From: Intoshia linei
Lineage: Eukaryota; Orthonectida; Rhopaluridae
Reading direction: 5' to 3'
Assembly: GCA_001642005.1 (NCBI GenBank)
Contig: LWCA01000380.1
Coordinates: forward strand, 1 to 29,791
Length of the DNA stretch: 29,791 nucleotides
Below the pieces are notes generated by a model, which did no database searches, was not told the origin of the DNA, and saw only the letters and a list, made by a program, of their open reading frames with translations. The position numbers and the translations under genes were made by a program. Below are positions 14,393 through 23,400 of this stretch, piece after piece (position 1 is the stretch's first letter; every line of letters begins with the position of its first letter).

Positions 14393-17300
14393 ATGATTTA
14401 TTTGTTGGTTTTTTGTTTTTTTCGAATTTTTTACGCAGGTAATTTGGTTTATTAAGAGTGTATACTTTTAGAATCTACTTGGAATGATTGGTGGTCGTAT
14501 TCTGGAATTTCTGGTTATTTATATTAATTAAATAATCAAGCATTTATAAGATTTATTTGGTATTCATAGGACCGTCAATTTGGGGAATAGCTAACCCTGA
14601 ATGGAAAATGTGCAGGTTTAAAATCTTTTTTGTCTCACTTGTTATTGTATAGTAATGGTAAATTTCAATCTCCTATTAATATTGATTTAAATCGGGTTGT
14701 TTATGATGCATCACTTCCTAATTTAAACATTAAAATCAATATCAAAGATTATGTAACATTTCAATGTATAATTTGAAAATTGAATTGATTTATAGACGTC
14801 CGAATTGTATAATAATGGTAGACACATAGTTGTCAATTTAAATGACTATATGACGCTAGAACGTGCATCTAATTATAATTATGCTTCTCAATCACTCACT
14901 TTTTTTTTTGGTAAAGATAATGATTTTGGATCTCAACATTCCATTAATCAACACTTTATGCCTGGAGAGGTTATTTTATATGTACATTATTATCTATAAT
15001 TTTTTATAAGGCAGTTAAAATAATTTATTTTATCATTAATGACACATGAGTGTTTTTCCACTTAAAGCAGGGGTCGAAACCTTTTGCACGTCGTGGCCAC
15101 TTTATTATGCCCAAAAATATAACTCCCATCGTTTTTGAAAATTTATTTATAAGAAATTTTAACTGAATTGAAACGGTTCCAGTATATTCAATAAAATCCA
15201 GGCAATCTGAAAATTCAGTATGATTATAGTAAAGAATAAATAAGTTACTCAAAGGCCCACCAAAAAAATTACCGCTTTCGGTCCGCGGGTCACTGATGGC
15301 TGATCACTAATTTACAATAACGTATTGCTTAAGTTTTTTTAATAATTTCTTTTTTGTATATCACGCACGTGGTACCTTTAATGATAATATGATTTTTACA
15401 TAAACCCGTGGTTTTAACGGTAACCCAGTAGCTTTGCTTATTGTCTAACTTATGTTAGATTATTACTCTTCGAATACAAGTGATATCTAATAATTAATTT
15501 GTCTAGTATAGATGCCATTGCTGCATCAATCTATAATAGTTTCTTTGTTTGGTACGAGTAATAATAATTTATATGGGTGCAGATTAGAGCCGTTTTAAGG
15601 CATGGGCTATAGCCCAGGGCTACTCATTAAAAAGGGCCCCCAAATTAATAAAAGTACTTCACACTTATATCTTAAAAAGAGGCCTACATTTATTAAAAAA
15701 TACTTCACATTTATATCTTAAGAAACAGTTTATAAGTTTTGAAGTGTGGAAATTCAAATAGCTAGAAAGAAAATAGTTTAAAAAATCAAAGTTCTTGTAA
15801 ATTTTCAATTTAAAATATTTTCTACAATCTTCATCATATAATATTGACATAAAAACTGTTTCAAATAATAGTATTAAACACTAAAATCTTTCTATTCAGT
15901 TAATATTCAAAAAAGAAGATAGGAAATCTTTGATTTTATCTTATTAATTTTCAAAAAAAAAGCTCTAAAATTTTTTTATAACTTCGCTCGAAATATTTTT
16001 TTGCTTCGTTCAAAACTTTAAAGGGTCTCCGGCCCTTTGCTTATCCCAGGACCACGAAGTGGTTTAAGACGGCTTTGGTGCAGATCCGAATCTACTGTTC
16101 TTATAAATCTCTTTGGTTTCGTCATATTTTCCGAATTGAATGTTTAAAAAAATAATTTTTTTCAATGATTAGTTTTGTGTGTCAAATTTAAACTGCAAGC
16201 AAACATTCCAACATCAAAGTTGTTCGAGGCTATAATGTATGTATTGGTTGAGAAATTGTTTAGGATCCTATTTTTGATTTTCGGAGGCCTCGAGAATGGA
16301 AGGTTCAGCTTTTTATGATAGTGCAGTATGCAGTTTCAATAAAGTATTTAAGGATAAAAGGGAATATGTACATTGATTCTCGGTTGAAACAAATCCATTA
16401 CTCGTTTGGTAGTGACGTTGGATGTAAAAAGTGATTGAATTTATTTCTTGGTTTAAAAATTCTTAAAAGAAAAAATACTAAGGAAATTTTGTGTGTTTAA
16501 ATGGGATTGAGAACATTCATTATTAAATTAAAACCACTTAATTCATACAATAGATTTTATTTAAATTTTACAACAAAGGATTATATACGAATTATAAAGA
16601 TGCCACCAACAAACCACATGGATTATTACACATTACCATATTTTTAAAGGTAAAATATTTAACAATAAATAAGTAAATATACAATTTTCGAATTATTTTA
16701 TTCAAATGTAAATAATAAAGTCAGAATTAAAAAAATATAAGTACCGTATTTTTCGGAGTGTAAGGCGCACCCTGTATATAAAACAATTTACAACACCAAA
16801 TTCACATATAATGCGCATTGGCTTATAACGCGCGAGAAATTTTATTAAGAGAATTTTTAAAAAAATTTAGAATGAAATAACACAATATATACTTAGATCA
16901 AAATTTTCCCTTGCAAAATCCTCGTATAAGGCGCATTCCTAATTTTTCATGTAAAAGGGTGCGCCTTATACTCCAAAAAATACGATATAAGGCAGTTTAT
17001 TTGACATTAAACTATTATGGAACTAACCATAAAATTTTTATTTGCATGCAAATTTAAACATTCCATCAAGTTATAATTTAAAATGTAGCTCAATGTCAAT
17101 TACTCACAAGAATTGAACACTATTTATTCCAATTTGGATAAAGTCAGATTTGTGGGTGAAATTAAAAAAAAATTTGAAATGTGAATAATAAAATGCCTAT
17201 CATATTTAGGTAGAAAACACGAAATAAAAGTTACACTGGATGATATTATTACCTCAGATTCGGATTATCTTACATATAATGGATCTAAAACTGTACCAGA

Positions 17301-17868
17301 TTGTGCCGAAGGTGTAGAATGGATTATTTTAAACAATCCTATTTTCATTACAAGTGAATACGTAAATATTTTTAGTTTATGGAAATGATTTTGATCGCAA
17401 AATCATTGGCGGAATTCAAAATAACAATTTCAGTTATCTAAAGCCACTATTATACCATTATCCTCCTTTTCGTGTGGCTGAACGAAAATTAGCCTCATTT
17501 TTCCAAATTGAGCATGTCAGTTATCAATGATATCAAATCAATGTGACCTTTGGTGTTGTTTCAGTTGTACCAATTTACTTTTTAATTTAATTTTTTTAAA
17601 AATGAAATTTCCAAATGTCTAGCCCTTATATAATGAATACACTTTATGGAAATTTTTGCGATTAAAATATACCATTATTTTTTTCGTTTTAATTTGATAA
17701 TGCTTGTATTAGATGGAAAAATTACGACTTTGTATAAAAGGAGACCCAAATAATAACAAACTATCACTACAAGATAATATTCGACCTATTCAAAAAACCA
17801 ACAATCGAGTCATTTTGAGCAATATACAACCGGATTCTGTAATTGCACAAAATATAAATGCATCATAG
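14393..17868 (+). CDS. Secreted carbonic-anhydrase-related protein, CA10/CA11-like, 9 exons
   Basis: Exons 14393-14438, 14472-14513, 14570-14615, 14653-14752, 14796-14969, 16554-16649, 17089-17155, 17210-17361 and 17713-17868 join in phase to 292 codons. Exon 1 encodes a short hydrophobic signal peptide (MIYLLVFCFFRIFYA). Then come WWSYSG near 21-26, GPSIWGIANPEW, GKFQSPINID, LYNNGRH, GSQHSIN (123-129) and TYNGSKTVPDC; the last exon carries DNIRPIQKTNNR. The layout and the WGIANPEWKMC and LYNNGRH segments match the CA10/CA11 subfamily, which binds neurexins and has no CO2 hydration activity. All three zinc positions are changed: LTFFFG (112-117) stands where H-F-H-W-G is expected, and the third His position is Leu (residue 138). 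Long introns 5 (14970-16553) and 6 hold transposons. A possible AATAAA is at 17981. Confidence 0.93.
15068..15295. mobile_element. Possible hAT-like MITE in CA-related gene intron
   Basis: It starts caggggtcgaaacc, like many hAT termini, and ends with the complement of cagtgacccgcggacc. The ends are only partly alike and flanking octamers do not match, so the boundaries are uncertain. It is GC-richer than its surroundings. Confidence 0.35.
15585..16077 (+). mobile_element. Non-autonomous hAT-like element with 8-9 bp TSD
   Basis: Ends tagagccgttttaa (5') and the complement of the 3' end, caaagccgtcttaa, match at 11 of 14 positions. The direct repeat gtgcagat (ggtgcagat if 9 bp) flanks it at 15577-15584 and 16078-16085, fitting hAT 8-bp duplication. 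Inside, near the ends, are gggctatagcccagggc and its counterpart ggccctttgc...tcccagg. A tandem pair (tacttca-a-ttatatcttaa) lies at about 15655-15725. There is no transposase frame. Confidence 0.8.
16165..16300 (+). repeat. R3 family copy
   Basis: It contains tgtgtcaaatttaaact, then ggatcctatttttgatttt and cggaggcctcgag, in the order seen inverted at 13300-13465 and at the ends of 10871-11671. It lies in the long intron 5 of the CA-related gene. Confidence 0.5.
16744..16985. mobile_element. 242-bp MITE with 29-bp TIRs and TA target duplication
   Basis: The left end (16744-16772) reads ccgtatttttcggagtgtaa then ggcgcaccc. The right end on the minus strand reads tcgtattttttggagtataa then ggcgcaccc, 3 mismatches over 29 positions. 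A TA dinucleotide lies outside each end (16742-16743, 16986-16987). The same ggcgca word recurs inside in both orientations. Closely similar ccgtatttttcgga...aaggcgcac termini are widespread in animal genomes; the TA duplication suggests the IS630/Tc1-mariner superfamily, but this cannot be settled from the sequence alone. It sits in intron 6 of the CA-related gene. Confidence 0.85.
17366..17530 (+). other. Unassigned 54-codon open stretch in intron 8 of CA-related gene
   Basis: This frame, offset from the flanking exons, contains YGNDFDRKIIGG and LKPLLYHYPPFRVAERKLAS. Its composition looks more coding-like than neighbouring intron DNA. It is not part of the CA fold, because exon 8 joins exon 9 in phase with full family agreement. 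It could be an alternative exon, a fragment of a mobile gene, or chance. It has no ATG near its start. Confidence 0.3.
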
Positions 17869-17980
17869 CCACTAAATTTGCAAAAAGCGTCAATTTTTAG
17901 AAAATTCTATAATTATAAAGGCAACTTAATTAATTAATCCAACTGGTCAAGAAAAAATTTAAAAATCAGTCCTTAATTAA

Positions 17981-17986
17981 AATAAA
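17981..17986 (+). terminator. Possible polyadenylation signal of the CA-related gene
   Basis: AATAAA lies 113 nt after the stop codon; it is the first such word downstream. Confidence 0.35.
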
Positions 17987-18631
17987 TTTTTTGAAACTAT
18001 GATTCCCACGAGTTTCTTATTATTTACTCATCAAACTTGGTTAAATGGAGATTAATTTTAAAACTAATTTTTATTATTTATTTCCATTGTGTGATTCCGA
18101 TCGGGCCATTACACAACACTGCTAGTTGGTGCTAAATTTCTTCCACAATTATATTGGATTTTAATAAAAATCTCATCATATACACTATGTACTTTTATGA
18201 CGTTTCTTAAATACGTCCATTAACTTAAAATTAAAATATAATTAGGAAGGATGCAAAGTATTAAAAAACAACGAGTATAAACGTAAACAATATTTAATTT
18301 AATGTCATTCAAACCAGTAGTACCGGACTGTACACTTTATAAAAAAATTAAAACTAATTTTTCAGATACTCTTATGCACATTTTTCTACGAATTTATAAA
18401 TTTAAAAAAATTAGCCCTATTGCAAAAATTTTGTTAACCCCAAGACGGTTATTTTGTGTATTAAATTCTGCTATGATCCAATCCTTTTTTAATCTAAAAA
18501 TTGTCCACAACAGAATCGTATTTATAATGGTTTGAATGCCATTTATAAAATTGACAAATCTATATTAAAATCATATTTTAGTGAATTCGTGAAAGATGTA
18601 AAATTTTAATTATAATAAAAATATTACAAGT

Positions 18632-18637
18632 TTTATT
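18632..18637 (-). terminator. Possible polyadenylation signal of uS9
   Basis: AATAAA on the minus strand, 4 nt beyond the stop codon, is placed very close but in the right direction. Confidence 0.4.
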
Positions 18638-18641
18638 AAAT

Positions 18642-19598
18642 TTATCGATAAGATTTTTGATATCGAGCTCTTGGTCCTGGACCACCAAACTTTTTAGGTT
18701 CGCACCTTCGAGGATCCGAAATTAAAAGACTTTTATCATAACTAGCTAATAATTTGTAAACACTTCGTTTTGCATTCTCGTCGGCATCTAGATATTATTA
18801 AATTGTTAAAAAATGTTTTTTACGTTTATGAAGATAAGCTACAATTCCGCGAGAAATGGCTTGTCTAATAGCTAAATGGTAAAAAGTTGATAGAATATAA
18901 AGTATTAAAAAATAAATTACCATATATTTGGGAAACCTTTCCACCGCCTTTTACAGAGATCTTCATATTGATTTTAGAAACAGCAGCAGAACCCAAAATG
19001 TACAATGGCTCCAATGTCTAATGTTTTATTAATAAATATAACTTTTAAAGTTAACTTTCATTCGCAAGCACGCTGGCTCAATCAGTGTCAGAGGTCGACC
19101 ATTAACACGGATCATTCCTGATCCATTTTTGATGTGTGCTACGGCCACAGCTGTTTTCTAAAATACATGAGTTTTGTTTAAACTTTAAACGACTAAATTC
19201 TAATAAAGTAAAAACGTAAATCATGTTATCAGAGATTAGAAAATATACTCGACACAGACGCCTACATGTGTAATAGTGTAATAAAAAATTTAAAATAAGT
19301 AAAAGTTCAGTTATTAAAAATTTATATTACGTGAATATGTATTTATTATTACGTATCTTATAAAAGATGCAAGTGATTATTTTCTGACATAATTTTCATA
19401 TTGATCAGATTGTAATCATGTAAAAAATGGAACCCAGATCGAGAATGTAAATTGTTGTAAATTTATTGAAATAGAACCATAAATTTTATATTTATTTTAT
19501 TTTACGTTCCACCTCACTTTCCACTTAACGTAAACATTATAAAATACCTTTTTTCCAAAGACTTGAATGACTCCCCTATCTATAATCTTTTTATTCAT
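18642..19598 (-). CDS. RPS16: 40S ribosomal protein uS9 (S16), 5 exons
   Basis: Exons on the minus strand 19548-19598, 19056-19157, 18921-19017, 18824-18871 and 18642-18787 join in phase to 147 codons, almost exactly the usual family length (about 146). uS9 sits in the small-subunit head, and its C-terminal tail reaches the P-site tRNA. Landmarks: [20 protein letters not shown] ending at residue 29, [33 protein letters not shown] around 72-91, [14 protein letters not shown] and the invariant tail RARYQKSYR. The start ATG at 19598 gives an N-terminus of the same length as other animals, and an in-frame stop lies upstream. Introns are 390, 38, 49 and 36 nt. It is divergent from BRAP. Confidence 0.97.
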
Positions 19599-20477
19599 AA
19601 CATTGAGTTCACCATTATTAGATATATCGTCTTTTTGAGACTGTTCAAATAAGTTAAATTAAATATAAAATTATTTACCATTTTCAATACTTTAATTCAA
19701 AATACACGTGATAAATTTTCGAAATAAACTAATTTTTCTTTTAAATTAATATTAAAATAACTTTAGTGGTTATAAAAAATAGAAATGTATTGTTTTATGG
19801 AATTTATATTTATTTAGCCGTCCTTATTTTATAGATTTTGAAAAATTTCAGATTTTAAACTTACAAATTATTCATAATTACACCATTTAATAGCACAGTA
19901 AATACGATTGCTAAATCGTATGTAATAGAAGAAAACTTTATTTACATTAAAGAATTGAAAATCTAAATTTAGATACCAAGATATTTCAAGATTTTTGTCG
20001 AAATATATAAAATTTCTGGTTATCAACTAATTTTATTTATGTCCTTGGCTGTGTATCTAAGTCATGTTTTGTAAATGATAATTTTTCTTTTGTAGAATGT
20101 GATATTTGTATATTTAAATACCTATAACAATATTTTGTCAGTTATACAATTCTTGGAAACGATTAATACTTTGTTACATAAACAATTCAAAAATTCAGAA
20201 TTATTTTTATAATCTTCTGAGTACGGCCTGTACGTACAATAAGCCAATGGGTTTCAAAGGTAGAGTTTTAATTTATATTTTAATACTGAAAAAATAATTG
20301 CGGGTAATCTTTAATAGATAAACTATAATAGTCTTAATAATGTTTAGTGTAATAATTCCAAATTTTACACTGGTTTTTGACCGTATGAATAAAAAATAAT
20401 TTTATCAATTTAAAGGTTTTTTCATATCAAAAATTCCTCCACCCGTGTTAAAAATAGTGAGAATCTTTTAAAATAAA
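19599..20477. promoter_or_regulatory. Divergent intergenic region between uS9 and BRAP
   Basis: About 880 bp separate the two start codons, so both promoters, and possibly a 5' exon of BRAP, must lie here or be reached by longer transcripts. The sequence is AT-rich with no TATA, initiator or tandem motif that stands out from background, and no repeat family from this window was recognised in it. Confidence 0.45.
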
Positions 20478-23400
20478 ATGATTTTTTTAGATTCTAAAAC
20501 ACCAAAAACCATACCATTTTCCTTTGGAAACCCAAATGTATTAATTACAAAGGGGTTAATTCATTATTATAAGTAAGATTTCAAATATATTTATATTTAT
20601 ACAAAATACATCAATACTTTGATTAATTTCAATATTTTAGAGATGAAAAAGATGCTGATTTATCTAAACTAGAAAATATTAAAACATTATGTATGATAGA
20701 AATACCTACCACATTCACAATTCATAATTTGTTATATTTTTTACGATGTGAAAAGTAATTTTTAAAAAAGATTCAAGTACTTGTTTTAAATTAATCAATG
20801 TATAGTAATCACATTGAATCTGTTACAGTTTTATCCGACAGTTTGCCTGAATCATATATGGTTCTATTAACTTTTGAAAATGTGGTAATTAAAAATTTAT
20901 CCAGTATATTTTTTGTATTTTAATTGTATTTAGAAATATATGAAAAGTTTTTACAAAAAAAACAATACTCAAGATTTGAACGGTTTTATTGTTGCAAAGT
21001 GTCAATTGATTTTTATATCAAAAATTGACATTTATCGTAAATCGGATGTATAATTTTATTTTATTTTAAATTATTCCATCAAAGATTTTTTAATGTACAT
21101 TATTATTTTAAAAGATGGGTCAACTCTTTTAGAAAAGGGTGTGTTTTATGACAACGACTAATTAGTCGTTAAATTATAATTTATTATAATTATACATTTT
21201 ATTTAGGAGTCACAATCTCTATTAAATTTTGTTGAATTTCCAACCTGTCCTGTTTGTTTAGAAAAATGGGTAAAAATTTAAGTTTTTTTTATTTATTTCA
21301 GTTTAGAAAAATGATACAATTTTACGCATAATATGTAACCACACTTTTCATTCGAATTGTTTACGTAAATGGAAAGATTTAACGTAAGTTTGAATACTTT
21401 TTAGTTCTGTTTTCAAATTGACTTTAAATATTGTGGTGTATTTTTTGTGAATCTATCACAGGGGTGGGGAACGTGTGGCCTAATGGTCAGGTTGAGTGGC
21501 ACCTAGCTCTGCCGAGGGCACATTTTTATTATACCAAAAAAATAAATTCACGTTGAAAATCTAACTTAAAAATCCTACTATTCACTATTATCAATCCTTT
21601 AAAGGAGTGGTTCTCAAAACTTGTTTCAGGTGGGACCATCATATCACATTACTTTTTACTTTAAAGTGAATTATTCTATCTTAATTTTTTTTTTGTTAAC
21701 ATTTGCGTAAAGAATTTTAAAAGCAATTGTTATCCCATTTTTTTAATTTTTAGACAGAATGTGTATATAATATAAAAAATAAAGTAAAAAAAGTCCAATC
21801 CTAAAAATTTTCATAAATAGCATATTTATTATTAATTAATACCGCATACCAAGATGTTACGCAAAGAGAAATCAATTTGGAATATTCGTTGTTTTTAATA
21901 TAAAATGTCTCTCTCCTCCCTATCCTCTTACTACCCTCACTGTCTCCCTTTCGCCCATTTCTGTGGTCGGAATCTGTTTGTCTATTTATGTCCTTCAATA
22001 TCCAGTATTTTCATTTGTTTGAAAAATTTGAAAGGTAAGTGATTTGAACCGAGTACTTCTCTAGATTATAGTCTGTCATAGTAGTCACTACAAAATCGTC
22101 ATCGCAAAACTTATTTTTTTTTATATAATGAAATTTTATCAATATATATTTAGATATTTTAATTTTTGTGTTTAAGTGTTAAACTAATTATTTAATTGAA
22201 AAATTGATTAAATATCATAATCATGAACTTCATTTTATACTTTCTCATCTGTCAACCTTAAATGTTAGAAGCAGATTAATTCAATTTAAATATAAAATTT
22301 ACAAACACCAGTATGACATTATAAGTCAAACTATTTACCACATATATGAAAATAAGGTATAATTATCTGAAAAACGGTGTTTACACCATAAAATGTTTTT
22401 ATTTTGTAATATTAGTTGGTTCTGCAGTTTTTCAGTCTTAACTTTGGTACCACATTGATCTTGAATCGATTTAAAATTTAAATGAATATAAAAAAGACAA
22501 TTAAACAGGACACGATACATTTAAATATATAAAAAACAAATTTAGTTAATTTTTTTAATTCTATTACTATTAACATATAATACAATAGAGTCAGATTCAA
22601 TTCAACAAAATAATCGAAATCATTCCAACGAACAATTACGTAAGTTTCGGTTTAATATACCATCTCAAACGGCTTTTTTCTTGTTTTTTGGTTATTATCG
22701 AAATCCTTTTTTAATTTTACTGTCACCTAAACACCATAATATAAACAATAAATGAATACACACATATAACAATATTTAATTTTTTAGTATTTGCATTAGC
22801 ATCTGAAATCATTTTTTCTATATACGGCGTCGTTTCACCTTCGTGGTTATCCNTCAATTCAACAAAATAATCGAAATCATTCCAACGAACAATTACGTAA
22901 GTTTCGGTTTAATATACCATCTCAAACGGCTTTTTTCTTGTTTTTTGGTTATTATCGAAATCCTTTTTTAATTTTACTGTCACCTAAACACCATAATATA
23001 AACAATAAATGAATACACACATATAACAATATTTAATTTTTTAGTATTTGCATTAGCATCTGAAATCATTTTTTCTATATACGGGGTCGTTTCACCTTCG
23101 TGGTTATCCACTATATCAATATGACTAAGAACGTTTTAGTATGTCCACTAGAATGTATATACGAATTAAAGCCAGGAGTATTCATAAATAATGAAAATGG
23201 AGTTTTATTTGTGGCACGATAAAGTTATATTGTACTTCCGTACAACTCCAACCAAAATATCGATCCAACATTTGCCTCCTTGTAACGTTTTTGCTAACCA
23301 TCTTTTTATGGTTTGGTTTGCTCTAAAATAATATGAGAAAAAATAAAGTATAATAAACCTCTCTATCTGTCCTTGTGATTGGGGATGCCGAGGTCTGCCA

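Larger units (their letters stand above)
17869..18641. other. Intergenic region between CA-related gene and uS9
   Basis: This is the convergent 3' region. It contains a 77-codon plus frame (18302-18535, starting MSFKPVVPDCTLYKKIKTNF) that I do not recognise; it has an ATG and few repeats but no clear splice partners. Nothing else is identified apart from polyadenylation-like words at 17981 (+) and 18632 (-). Confidence 0.45.

Noticed and set aside
17362-17530. A +1 frameshift in the CA-related gene at the TGA near 17386
   Set aside because: Exon 8 has a good GTAAAT donor at 17362 and joins in phase to an exon at 17713 that carries the expected DNIRPIQ and NNR segment. No frameshift is needed.
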